In this document: positions 37,307 to 47,696 of the stretch, one piece after another | How the letters are laid out: each line of letters begins with the position of its first letter | Position numbering within the stretch: position 1 is the stretch's first letter | Origin: Devosia sp. Leaf420 | GTDB lineage: Bacteria; Pseudomonadota; Alphaproteobacteria; Rhizobiales; Devosiaceae | NCBI RefSeq assembly: GCF_001425445.1 | Contig: NZ_LMQU01000013.1 | Coordinates: 62,001-126,000, forward strand | Reading direction: 5' to 3' | DNA length: 64,000 bases | The notes under the pieces: model-generated | What the model was told of the DNA's origin: nothing | The model's input: only the letters and a program-made list of their open reading frames with translations | Databases searched by the model: none | Program-made: the position numbers and the translations under genes

Positions 37307-38977
37307 ATGCTGAACGCGCTTTCGGTTCGCAATATCGTCCTCATCGACCAGCTCGATCTGGCGCTCGACGAGGGCATGACCGTTCTCACCGGCGAGACCG
37401 GGGCCGGTAAGTCCATCCTGCTCGATGCGCTGACGCTGGCCCTTGGCGGGCGCGGCGATGCCTCGCTGGTGCGGCAAGGACAGGACAGCGGCCAGGTCGT
37501 CGCCATGGTGCAATTGCCGCCCAGCCATCCGGCGCGGACGCTGCTGCGCGACAATGCCATTGCCGATGATGAAGAGGTCATTCTCCGCCGCGTGCAGTTC
37601 GCCGATGGCCGCACCCGTGCCTTCATCAACGACCAGCCGGTTTCCGCCTCGCTGCTGCAAAAGATCGGCACGCAGATTATCGAAATCCACGGCCAGCACG
37701 ATGATCGTGCGCTGGTCGATGTCGCCACCCATCGCGCCGCGCTCGATGCCTTCGGCGAACTCGCTGCGCCCGCTGCTGCCGTGCGCGAAGCCTGGGCCGA
37801 TCTCGTCGAAATCCAGCAGGCGGTCAAGGAGCAGCAGGCTAAAGTCGCCGAAGCCGTCGCCGCCGAGGACTATGCCCGCCACACGGTCGAAGAGCTGGGC
37901 AAGCTCAAGCCTTCGGAAGGCGAGGAGGGCGAACTTGCCGAGCGTCGCATCCAGCTCCAGCAAGCTGAAAAGGGCGCTTCCGATCTCGTCGAGATCGACG
38001 AGATCCTCAATGGCCCCAATGCCCCATCGCCAGCGCTCGCGGGCCTCATGCGCCGCCTATTGCGAAAGCTCGATAATGGCGGCGAAGTTTTCCAGTCCAT
38101 CGTCGAAGCGCTCGATGCGTCGCTTGTCACGCTCGACCGCGCCGGCGAGGCGTTGATCGAATTGCAGCGGCAGATGGCTTACGACCCAGCCGAGCTCGAA
38201 GCGGTCGAAGAACGCCTCTTTGCTCTCCGCGCCGCCGCGCGCAAGCATCAGGTGACCTGTGACGAGCTGCCGGGCGTGCTCGAAAAATACCAGGGCGATC
38301 TCGATACGCTCCAAAGCGGGGAAAGCCGCCTCAAGGCGCTCGAGGCTGATGAAGCCCAGGCTCGCGCGCGCTATCGCGAAGCCGCCGAAACGCTCACTGC
38401 TGGCCGCACCAAGGCCGCCAAGGCTCTGAGCAAGGCCGTCGAAGCCGAATTGCCCGACCTCAAGCTGGGCGCGGCAAAATTCATCGTCGACCACCAGATC
38501 GAGCGCGACCGCGTCGCTGCGGCCGGTTTCGACCAGATCGCCTTCCACGTTCAGACCAATCCCGGCACTGCCGCCGGCCCGCTCCTGAAAGTCGCCTCTG
38601 GCGGCGAGTTGAGCCGTTTCCTCCTCGCGCTCAAGGTTGTGCTGGCCGACCGCGGTTCTGCACCCGTCCTGATCTTTGACGAAATCGACACAGGCGTTGG
38701 TGGCGCCGTCGCCGATGCTATCGGCCGTCGTCTCGCTCGCCTTGCGAAGACCGTGCAGGTGCTCACCGTCACCCACGCTCCGCAGGTCGCCGCCCGCGCT
38801 AATCGCCATCTGCTCATCGAAAAGCAATTGGTGGAAGAGGGCGCCTTCACCCGCACCCATGTCCGCCCGCTCGAACCTTCTGCCCGCCAGGAAGAAGTCG
38901 CCCGCATGCTCGCCGGCGCTGAAATCACCTCGGAAGCCCGCGCTGCTGCCAAGAAATTGCTCGGCGCGGTGAAATAG
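37307..38977 (+). CDS. recN: DNA repair protein RecN
   Basis: An SMC-like ATPase of 556 residues that acts in double-strand break repair. Walker A is GETGAGKS at 29-36; a central coiled coil spans about 150-370; the ABC signature is SGGELSRFLLALK, and Walker B is VLIFDEIDTGVGG. The C-terminal VTHAPQVAARANRHLLI is conserved. I looked for an alphaproteobacterial LexA box (GTTC-N7-GTTC) in 37121-37306 and did not find one. Followed by the B-type repeat and ligA. Confidence 0.96.
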   Translation: MLNALSVRNIVLIDQLDLALDEGMTVLTGETGAGKSILLDALTLALGGRGDASLVRQGQDSGQVVAMVQLPPSHPARTLLRDNAIADDEEVILRRVQFADGRTRAFINDQPVSASLLQKIGTQIIEIHGQHDDRALVDVATHRAALDAFGELAAPAAAVREAWADLVEIQQAVKEQQAKVAEAVAAEDYARHTVEELGKLKPSEGEEGELAERRIQLQQAEKGASDLVEIDEILNGPNAPSPALAGLMRRLLRKLDNGGEVFQSIVEALDASLVTLDRAGEALIELQRQMAYDPAELEAVEERLFALRAAARKHQVTCDELPGVLEKYQGDLDTLQSGESRLKALEADEAQARARYREAAETLTAGRTKAAKALSKAVEAELPDLKLGAAKFIVDHQIERDRVAAAGFDQIAFHVQTNPGTAAGPLLKVASGGELSRFLLALKVVLADRGSAPVLIFDEIDTGVGGAVADAIGRRLARLAKTVQVLTVTHAPQVAARANRHLLIEKQLVEEGAFTRTHVRPLEPSARQEEVARMLAGAEITSEARAAAKKLLGAVK

Positions 38978-39010
38978 TCGCTGCTTGGGTCGCCGCTGCG
39001 CCACCCATCA

Positions 39011-39088
39011 CCACGGCGACATTCGCGCGAAAGCGGGAATCTCTGGTGACCCATCGTCATTCCCGCTTTCGCGCGAATGTCGCCGTGG
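39011..39088. repeat. Paired palindromic repeat, family B, copy 4, with perfect 30-base arms
   Basis: The arm at 39011-39040 (starts CCACGGCGACATTCGCGCGA) is the exact reverse complement of 39059-39088, across an 18-base spacer. Compared with the 22322 copy, the left unit has ATTCGCGC in place of ATTCCCGC, and the right unit has the compensating change, so the arms match each other and not the family consensus. Confidence 0.92.
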
Positions 39089-39119
39089 CTAGAACCGTTC
39101 TGCAGCCAGAGTTGAGTGA

Positions 39120-41333
<2,214 letters not shown>

Positions 41334-41346
41334 GTTTGGAGAGACG

Positions 41347-42627
41347 ATGAGAAAGACATGGATCGCGCTGGGACTGACCCTCTTGTCGGCCCCGGCCTTC
41401 GCCGGCGAAACCGGCGATGCCATCGTCTCCGCCGCCTATGAGGGCAAACTCTCCGAAGGGCGCCAGGTCTTTGCCAATATCTGCGCCACCGGCGATTCCG
41501 AAGCCTGCTTCGGTGCCGGCCTCGGCGAACTGGTCTTTGCCTACGAATCGTTGGCCCAGGCCATGTATCGCCATGGCGGCGTCGCGCCCGGCAATACGCC
41601 CGCAGCGCTGATTTTTGGCCTTGGCGTCGAGGGACCAACCCAGCCCAAGCCCGCCAATCCCAAGCCCGAGCCGCTCACTTATGATCAGTTCCGTGGCTAT
41701 CTCGATGCCACCGTCGCCTCCCTCGATACCGCGCGCGGCTATTTCGAGAAAGCGGGCGAGACCGGGGATTATGTCATCCTCCTCGATCCCTTGCGCCTCC
41801 GCTTCGATATCGATGGCGATGGCACGGTTGGCGAAACCGAAACGCTGTCCGGCCCCGCGCTCGAAGCCTTTGGCATGTACGGCATGCTGCCGGTTGAGGA
41901 AGGCCACAAGACCAAGGACAAGACCGGCAGCGCTGCACCCGATACGTCCGTAGGCCTCGATCGCGCAGATGCCTTCTGGCTCGCAGGCTATACACAGGTC
42001 GTCGCCTCGCCCGTCGATTGGCTGATGGCCCACGATTTCACCGAATTCTACAATGCCTATTTCCATCGCTTCTTCCCCGAAGCGGGGCTGCCCATGCAGG
42101 CCTACAATCGGGGCGGCATTCTGTTTCTCGATGGCGACAGCGATACCGGCATTGCCGATATGGTTGCGGCGCTCCACACGCTGAGTTTCCCGGTCAGCGA
42201 TGGCGCACGCCTCGCCGGCGTCCTTGATCGGCTCAAGTCCATCCCCGCGCTGTCACGCAAAAATTGGGACGCGATTCTCGCCGAGACCGACGACACCAGA
42301 GAACTGCTGCCATCTCCAAGCCAGACCTCCATCTTCCCCGATATGAACATCACCGAGGAGATGGTTGCGGCATGGCGCGAAACGCTCGATGGGGTCGATA
42401 AGGTTTTTGCCGGCGAATTGCTGCTTCCCCATTGGCGCTTCAAGCAGGGGTTCGATCTCGCCGCTTATTTCAACACGGCGACCGAAACCGACATCGTCAT
42501 GATGTTCGTCGGGCAGGGCGCCTTGCCCTATATCAAGCCCGGCCCGATCGCCGACGCCGAAAGTTTTGCGGCCGCTAACCGTGTCTTTGGCGAAAACTGG
42601 CCACTTTTCGCGCTGTGGTTTAACTGA
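41347..42627 (+). CDS. Secreted protein with one EF-hand-like loop, unknown function
   Basis: A 426-residue protein with a signal peptide (about 1-19, ending APAFA). One canonical calcium-binding loop, DIDGDGTVGETE, lies at about residues 157-168, with acidic residues at positions 1, 3, 5 and 12. A second acidic cluster, DGDSDTGIAD, does not fit an EF-hand. The rest is mainly helical. I do not recognise a family. It starts 13 bases after ligA and is likely cotranscribed with it and with the two following secreted-protein genes. Confidence 0.7.
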   Translation: MRKTWIALGLTLLSAPAFAGETGDAIVSAAYEGKLSEGRQVFANICATGDSEACFGAGLGELVFAYESLAQAMYRHGGVAPGNTPAALIFGLGVEGPTQPKPANPKPEPLTYDQFRGYLDATVASLDTARGYFEKAGETGDYVILLDPLRLRFDIDGDGTVGETETLSGPALEAFGMYGMLPVEEGHKTKDKTGSAAPDTSVGLDRADAFWLAGYTQVVASPVDWLMAHDFTEFYNAYFHRFFPEAGLPMQAYNRGGILFLDGDSDTGIADMVAALHTLSFPVSDGARLAGVLDRLKSIPALSRKNWDAILAETDDTRELLPSPSQTSIFPDMNITEEMVAAWRETLDGVDKVFAGELLLPHWRFKQGFDLAAYFNTATETDIVMMFVGQGALPYIKPGPIADAESFAAANRVFGENWPLFALWFN

Positions 42628-42663
42628 GACCAACGGCCGGATCGTCGGCCACAGGAGTTTTTC

Positions 42664-43122
42664 ATGCGTCGCCTCCTTGCCCTGTCCGGCCTCTTTCTCG
42701 CGCTCGTTGCGCCAGCCGCCGCCCAGCCCTTCGATACGCCTGAGGCGCTGCTCGAAGCGTTTTACGCGCCCTATCTCACCGACGATTTCCCCGAAAACGA
42801 GGAGAGCTTCCGCTCCGCCGCGCTCAATGCGCTCTATGAGGCCGATGCTGAAAGCACGCCGGAAGGCGAAATGGGCGCGCTCGATTTCGATCCCTATATC
42901 GATGGCCAGGATTATCAGATCGCCAATCTCGAAATCGGCGAGCCGGTCTATGGCGGCGATACGGCGACTGTCGTCGTCAGCTTCACCAATTTCGATGAGC
43001 CTGTCGAAATCACCTATGACCTCGTCAATGAAAACGGCGGCTGGGTGATCGATGATCTCGAGGGCAAGAATGGCGAATTCGCCTATCGCCTCAGCGAAAT
43101 CTTTGCCGCCGCGCAAGAGTAG
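42664..43122 (+). CDS. Secreted DUF3828-like (NTF2-fold-like) protein, copy 1
   Basis: A 152-residue protein with a signal peptide (about 1-20, ending APAAAQ). The mature part, TPEALLEAFYAPYLTDDF followed by ATVVVSFTNFDEPVEITYDLVNENGGWVIDDLE, has the helix-then-beta-sheet layout and the closing GGWVIDD of DUF3828 and NTF2-like proteins. It starts 36 bases after the EF-hand protein gene. The next gene encodes a distant paralogue. Function unknown; such domains often bind small ligands. Confidence 0.7.
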   Translation: MRRLLALSGLFLALVAPAAAQPFDTPEALLEAFYAPYLTDDFPENEESFRSAALNALYEADAESTPEGEMGALDFDPYIDGQDYQIANLEIGEPVYGGDTATVVVSFTNFDEPVEITYDLVNENGGWVIDDLEGKNGEFAYRLSEIFAAAQE

Positions 43123-43207
43123 GCGGCTTTCCAAGATTTAATCCGCCAGCCGCATTTCGGCCGCCAGCGCCAAGCAATCGTGTCCTCGTTCATTTCTCGA
43201 GGGCACG

Positions 43208-43702
43208 ATGAGAGCGATTCTCTCCCTGTTGATCATCCTGGCGCCGATGGCCCAATCCGCCATGGCCGAAGAGACCTATGCCGATCCTAAGGCTTTGGTT
43301 CAGGCGATCTACGATGGCTACAAACCGGGCGCCGCCAAGGGCGATCCGACAGTCCACTACTCGGAGCGCCTCAAAGGCATCGCGCAATTGGCGGCCGATA
43401 CGGGGACCGGGGCGACCCCCGCCTTGAGCAGCGAGCTGGAGCCGGTCGCCGACCCCAATTTCAATCCGTTTCTACCCGACGATAACGCGCTGCTCTTCGA
43501 TCTCGTCATCAGCGAGCCGATGCGCCTCGATGACCGCGCCGTTGTGACGGTCACCTACCACAATTTCGATCAGCCCCGCCTCTTGTCGGTTTCCCTCGTC
43601 GAAGAGAGTGGAATCTGGAAAGTCGACGACGTCGCCTCACTGGGCAGCGAAGTCCCCTGGCTCCTCAGCTGGGCACTCGCCGCCGACCCCTATGCTATGT
43701 GA
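43208..43702 (+). CDS. Secreted DUF3828-like protein, copy 2
   Basis: A 164-residue protein with a signal peptide (about 1-20, ending SAMAEE). It shares with the previous product the opening DPKALVQAIYDGY, the line AVVTVTYHNFDQPRLLSVSLVEESGIWKVDDV and the general length, but the two are well diverged. The ATG at 43208 is close to a GAGGGCACG stretch. It is the last gene of the apparent ligA run and faces pepP convergently across a repeat-filled gap. Confidence 0.68.
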   Translation: MRAILSLLIILAPMAQSAMAEETYADPKALVQAIYDGYKPGAAKGDPTVHYSERLKGIAQLAADTGTGATPALSSELEPVADPNFNPFLPDDNALLFDLVISEPMRLDDRAVVTVTYHNFDQPRLLSVSLVEESGIWKVDDVASLGSEVPWLLSWALAADPYAM

Positions 43703-43737
43703 CGTCTGGCTTGCGATTGTTTCACCCACCGGCCCAA

Positions 43738-43773
43738 CACCTCCCCCTCGACGGGGGAGGCCGGGAGGGGGTG
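43738..43773. repeat. Family A repeat, half copy
   Basis: Only the right half is present: the hairpin CCTCCCCC-TCGA-CGGGGGAGG followed by CGGGAGGGGGTG. No matching left half is seen in the preceding 35 bases. Confidence 0.8.
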
Positions 43774-43825
43774 AGTGAGCCACGATGCCCGTGCCCCAGA
43801 GCACACCTCTCCCCACTCACCATTC

Positions 43826-43913
43826 TTCCCTCGGGCTCGACCCGAGGGCCAGTGCGGGAGCCACAAACGTTTGAGCCTGCGCGAGAGACCCTCGGGTCAC
43901 GCCCGAGGGAAAA
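43826..43913. repeat. Paired palindromic repeat, family D
   Basis: TTCCCTCGGGCTCGACCC at 43826-43843 opens one palindromic unit, and CCCTCGGGTCACGCCCGA at 43890-43907 the second; the two units are near-complements. It lies between convergent genes, where it may terminate both. Flanking ACTCACC and GGTGCGTGAGT words extend the symmetry. Confidence 0.75.
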
Positions 43914-43936
43914 CCGGTGCGTGAGTTAGAAACCCC

Positions 43937-45751
43937 TCAAATCGCCGCGATCGCCTCTTCCAGCCAAGCTTTCACGTCACCCGTAACCCTCGGCCCAATC
44001 TCCGCCCAAATCTGCTGGTGAAACGCATTGAGCCAAGCCCGCTCCGCATCCGTCAGCAGGCTCAAATCGATTAACCGCTTATCTATCGGCGCCAGCGTCA
44101 GCGTTTCGAATTCCAAAAAACCGGCAAAGTCCGATTCCTTGACCACGATCAGGTTCTCGATGCGGATGCCGTACTCACCCGCCTTGTAATAACCCGGCTC
44201 GTTGGAAAGCACATTGCCCACCTCGATCGGCAGCGTATAGCGCGAGGAAATGCCCACCGGGCCCTCATGAACCCCGAGATAAGCGCCGACCCCATGGCCT
44301 GTCCCGTGGCTATAGCTCACGCCATCGGCCCACAAAAACTGCCGCGCCAGCACATCGATCTGCGCGCCGCTCGTGCCCCTGGGAAAGCGCGCCATCGAGA
44401 TCGCGATCATGCCCTTGAGCACGCGCGTATAGCGGTCCTTCTGCTCGGCGGTCGCGGAGCCGGTGAAGAGCGTCCGCGTTATATCGGTCGTGCCCGAGAG
44501 ATACTGCGCGCCACTATCGACCAGCATAATCTCACCGGCATTGAGCCGCCGGTCGGTCTTGGTCGAAACACGATAATGGACGATGGCGCCGTTCGGTCCA
44601 GCGCCGGAAATCGTGTCAAAACTCGCATCGACGCAGCTTTCCTCTTCGCGCCGGAACGCTTCGAGCGCCGTCACGATGCCGATTTCGGTCAGTTCGCCCT
44701 TCGGCGCTTCGCTGTCGAACCAGTGCAGGAACTTGGCAAGCGCCACGCCATCAAGCTTATGCGCCTCGCGCATCCCGGCCAGCTCCGCCTCGTTCTTGCG
44801 CGATTTGGGCAGCAGGACGGGATCGCGTTTTTCGATCAGTTGAGCGCCGGCATCCCTAAGCGTATCGGCGATGGCAATCGGCGCCGAAGCCGGATCGACC
44901 AGTACGGCCTTGCCATTCTTGCCAAGCTTTTCGAGCGTCTTGGTCAGCTTCTTTGCCGGTTCGATTTCCGCGATGCCATCGAGCGCATTTTCCAGTTCCG
45001 GCGTCACCTTGGCCGGATCGAGAAACAGCGTCGGCTCCCCCTTTTTCGGCACCACGGCAAAGCCAAGGACGAATGGCGTATTGGGTACATCGCGGCCGCG
45101 AATGTTGAACAGCCAGCAGATGGATTCGGGCAGGGTGAACACCACCGCATCAGCGCCATCGTCGCTCAGCGTCTTCTGCAAGTCCGCGATCTTGTCAGCA
45201 GCCGATTTCCCGGCCCGATTGTGGCCCAGAATCTCGATCTGGCCAGCAGGTGGGGCAGGGCGATCGTCCCAGACGACATCGATCAAATTGTCATGCGCCA
45301 CGACCTTGGCATGGCCCTTCAGCTTTTCGGTGAGGTCGCGCACCTCGCCCGGCGTATGCAGCCACGGGTCATAGGCGACGATGCTATCCTTCTTCACATA
45401 GTCCTTGGCGTCGATGGCCAGCGAAGCCACTTCATGCACGTTCACCAGTGCGGCGTCAGTCTGCGCCGGTGCCTGCAGCGTGTAGCGGCTATCGACGAAG
45501 AGATGCGCGTCCTTGGTGCCCACCAGCGCCAAACCGGCAGAGCCGGTGAAACCCGTCAGATAGGCCAGCCGCGCTTCGCTGGCCGGCACCGATTCTCCGC
45601 GATGCGCATCGGCGCGGGGCACGAGGAAATAGTCGACGCCCGCCGCCTTCATCGCCTGGCGCAGCGCCGCTAGCCGTGGCGCCACCTGGCTCGGGTCGGA
45701 CTTTTCGTCAAAGCTCTGGAATTTGGCGGGCGGGAAGGCGGAAGTGGTCAT
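43937..45751 (-). CDS. pepP: Xaa-Pro aminopeptidase P, three-domain type
   Basis: A metalloprotease of 604 residues that removes N-terminal residues before proline. The length and two N-terminal creatinase-like domains match the long, APP1-like form and not the 440-residue E. coli PepP. The dimanganese site ligands are visible: D in MLVDSGAQY and GTTDITRTL, H in HGTGHGVGAYLGVHEGP, E in LSNEPGYY and in GIRIENL. The ATG at 45751 follows GAGGTA. No signal peptide, so it is cytoplasmic. It is divergent from the microprotein gene at 45858. Confidence 0.95.
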   Translation of the reverse strand: MTTSAFPPAKFQSFDEKSDPSQVAPRLAALRQAMKAAGVDYFLVPRADAHRGESVPASEARLAYLTGFTGSAGLALVGTKDAHLFVDSRYTLQAPAQTDAALVNVHEVASLAIDAKDYVKKDSIVAYDPWLHTPGEVRDLTEKLKGHAKVVAHDNLIDVVWDDRPAPPAGQIEILGHNRAGKSAADKIADLQKTLSDDGADAVVFTLPESICWLFNIRGRDVPNTPFVLGFAVVPKKGEPTLFLDPAKVTPELENALDGIAEIEPAKKLTKTLEKLGKNGKAVLVDPASAPIAIADTLRDAGAQLIEKRDPVLLPKSRKNEAELAGMREAHKLDGVALAKFLHWFDSEAPKGELTEIGIVTALEAFRREEESCVDASFDTISGAGPNGAIVHYRVSTKTDRRLNAGEIMLVDSGAQYLSGTTDITRTLFTGSATAEQKDRYTRVLKGMIAISMARFPRGTSGAQIDVLARQFLWADGVSYSHGTGHGVGAYLGVHEGPVGISSRYTLPIEVGNVLSNEPGYYKAGEYGIRIENLIVVKESDFAGFLEFETLTLAPIDKRLIDLSLLTDAERAWLNAFHQQIWAEIGPRVTGDVKAWLEEAIAAI

Positions 45752-45857
45752 GGATATACCTCAGCCGGGTGCGCTCCCGGCATGGCTCTGTTGTCGGATT
45801 GTCGGTGGTCGCCACCGTCTTGTTTCCTATCTTAGCTATAGAATGATGGAGACGAAA

Positions 45858-45992
45858 ATGAGCAAGCCCGACAATCTCTTTACCCGCGCACTCACTGCCC
45901 TGGTCGAGGGCCGGGCGCGTCGCGCGGAGCGCTATGTGGCGCAGTTCGAGCGCGATTATGGCAAGAACCGGGATAGGGTAAACGGCCGTTAA
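45858..45992 (+). CDS. Microprotein of 44 residues, tandem paralogue 1
   Basis: Begins MSKPDNLFTRALTALVEG and is basic throughout (arginine-rich middle and end). GGAG at 45848-45851 is well placed for the ATG at 45858; frames open further upstream overlap the divergent pepP start and lack such a site. The pattern N-x-F-x2-AL-x2-L-[VI]-[ED]-x-R-x-R-x-A-x-R-x-V is shared with the next small gene. It probably forms one amphipathic helix. No named function is known to me. Confidence 0.7.
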   Translation: MSKPDNLFTRALTALVEGRARRAERYVAQFERDYGKNRDRVNGR

Positions 45993-46111
45993 TCGTGCCC
46001 TGCATGATCGGCATGGCAGGTCTGTCGCTAGCCCCCTAACACACCTCGCCGGAATTGAGTAAAAAGCTACCAGACGATAGGCAATAGACCTCTCGTCGCA
46101 TGGAGTGAAAG

Positions 46112-46243
46112 ATGACTGAGAGCAAGAATGGTTTCCGCAACGCACTGGGTGGTCTGATTGACGCTCGTGGTCGCGAAGCATCTCGCCAGGTTAGCTACCG
46201 CATGCAGCACCAGCTGATCGGCGCTGTTACCAAGCGCCCATAA
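46112..46243 (+). CDS. Microprotein of 43 residues, tandem paralogue 2
   Basis: Begins MTESKNGFRNALGGLIDA and ends TKRP. GGAG at 46102-46105 precedes the ATG by 6 bases, and an intrinsic terminator follows 31 bases after the stop, so expression signals are complete. It aligns without gaps over about 24 residues with the 45858 product (N, F, AL, L, R, R, A, R, V kept). Basic, with no membrane segment. Function unknown. Confidence 0.7.
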   Translation: MTESKNGFRNALGGLIDARGREASRQVSYRMQHQLIGAVTKRP

Positions 46244-46274
46244 CGGCAGCTCGTACCAAACGACGATCGTTTCG

Positions 46275-46302
46275 ATCCCCGAAGTCCGCTTCGGGGATTT
46301 TG
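46275..46302 (+). terminator. Intrinsic terminator after the second microprotein
   Basis: ATCCCCGAAG (46275-46284), loop TCCG, CTTCGGGGAT (46289-46298), then a T run. Confidence 0.92.
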
Positions 46303-46338
46303 CTTTTCTGGGGTTTGCCTCTGCGCAGCCACATAACG

Positions 46339-46358
46339 AAAAGGGCGCCGAAGCGCCC
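46339..46358 (-). terminator. Intrinsic terminator of prmA
   Basis: On the minus strand GGGCGC pairs with GCGCCC (46353-46358 and 46343-46348) around a TTCG loop, followed by a T run read from 46342 to 46339. It lies 27 bases past the prmA stop. Confidence 0.88.
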
Positions 46359-46384
46359 TCGATGTTAGCGGAATGCTACCAGTT

Positions 46385-47254
46385 TCAGCGCTTTTGCAGC
46401 ACCAATGTCGTCCAGTCCTTGCGCTTGAGGTGATCCACCAGATGGAACCCCGCAAGCTCATAGGCAGCGATGACGCCATCGGCCTGCGTGTTCAAAATCC
46501 CCGATAGAATCGCCGTCCCACCCGATTGCGCAATGCCGCCGACGCCGGGCGCCAGCTCGGTCAGCGGACCGGCCAGAATATTGGCGACGATCAGATCATA
46601 AGGCGCGCGCGCGGCGATTTCGACATGGTCGAGCCCGGTCGCCTCGATCGAGTCGATATTGTCGCCAACACCATTTTCCTGAGCATTTTCAATGGTCGTC
46701 GTCACCGCGATCGGATCGATATCGGTTGCGAGGATTTTCCCGCCCAGCCGCTTGGCAAGCGCAATCGCCAGCACGCCGGTGCCCGTGCCGATGTCGATCA
46801 TCGCCTTGGGCGTCGTATGCGCCAGGAGCATTTCGATGGCTTCGAGACACCCCGTCGTCGTCTCATGATGCCCCGTGCCAAAGGCCTGAGCCGCATCGAT
46901 TTTCATCGGGATCAGGCCTTCGGGAATCGGCGCCGTCTCATGGCTGCCATAGACATAAAAGCCGCCCGCGATCACTGGCGCCAAACCTTCCAAGGACTTG
47001 GCAACCCAGTTGATTTCTGGATCGATTGGGTCGACCGAGAAGTCGACCGTCCCGCCCAGCACCATCTCGGCCAGCCGCCCGAAAGCCTCGACGTCTGGCG
47101 GGCTGTCGCAGGTGGCCTCGAACACCCATTCGCCGGTGTCTTCGATCTCATGCGCGGATGCCGTGAGCGCCAGATCGTCCCGCTCCATCACGGCATCGAC
47201 AAGCGCATAGGCCTGTTCCTTGGTGAGCGTCGCGGATAGCTGATCGACGGACAT
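46385..47254 (-). CDS. prmA: Ribosomal protein L11 methyltransferase
   Basis: A SAM-dependent enzyme of 289 residues that trimethylates L11. A divergent N-terminal substrate-recognition domain (about 1-100) is followed by the catalytic domain: MKIDAAQAFGTGHHETTTGCLEAIE, motif I IDIGTGTGVLAIALAK, ATDIDPIAV and the NPxY-like active-site motif replaced by VANILAGPL, all normal in PrmA. Own terminator at 46339. The upstream ybjQ gene, 66 bases away, may share its transcript. Confidence 0.95.
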   Translation of the reverse strand: MSVDQLSATLTKEQAYALVDAVMERDDLALTASAHEIEDTGEWVFEATCDSPPDVEAFGRLAEMVLGGTVDFSVDPIDPEINWVAKSLEGLAPVIAGGFYVYGSHETAPIPEGLIPMKIDAAQAFGTGHHETTTGCLEAIEMLLAHTTPKAMIDIGTGTGVLAIALAKRLGGKILATDIDPIAVTTTIENAQENGVGDNIDSIEATGLDHVEIAARAPYDLIVANILAGPLTELAPGVGGIAQSGGTAILSGILNTQADGVIAAYELAGFHLVDHLKRKDWTTLVLQKR

Positions 47255-47320
47255 GGTGCTGTTTCCTTTATTCTTTCCGCCTAGTTGCTGCAGCCAAGCG
47301 GCCGAGTCAATCCTGACGGA

Positions 47321-47638
47321 TCAGACGCGAACCGCAGTGCCCGAGATGGAAACCATCAGCATCGAGCCGTTCTGGCCGACGACTTCATAATCGATATCGA
47401 CACCAACCACGGCATTGCCGCCCAGCCGCTTTGCCTCGGCCTCGAGTTCGCGGAAAGCTTCCTGGCGCGCACTGCGCAAGGTCGACTCATAGGCGCCCGC
47501 GCGGCCACCGACGATGTCGCGGATGCCGGCGAACAAGTCCTTGAAAATATTGGCGCCGACGATGACTTCGCCGGTCGCGACCCCGAGATATTCGCGGATC
47601 GGCTGGCCTTCGAGCGTCGGTGTGGTCGAGATGATCAT
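47321..47638 (-). CDS. ybjQ: YbjQ/UPF0145 family protein
   Basis: A 105-residue protein of a widely conserved family sometimes described as heavy-metal-binding-like. It reads [19 protein letters not shown], then [29 protein letters not shown] sequence (here ATGEVIVG) and ends [16 protein letters not shown], close to E. coli YbjQ over its full length. The ATG at 47638 has GGAGG with 5-base spacing; an in-frame upstream ATG at 47650 overlaps that ribosome site and is rejected. Cellular role unknown. Confidence 0.92.
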   Translation of the reverse strand: MIISTTPTLEGQPIREYLGVATGEVIVGANIFKDLFAGIRDIVGGRAGAYESTLRSARQEAFRELEAEAKRLGGNAVVGVDIDYEVVGQNGSMLMVSISGTAVRV

Positions 47639-47696
47639 GCGGTCCTCCATCTGAATTGATGTCAGATGGGGAAGGGTGGTCCGGCCTGCAATGGGC

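Noticed and set aside
44267..45673. A 468-codon plus-strand frame opposite pepP
   Set aside because: Antisense shadow of an intact aminopeptidase with all metal ligands.
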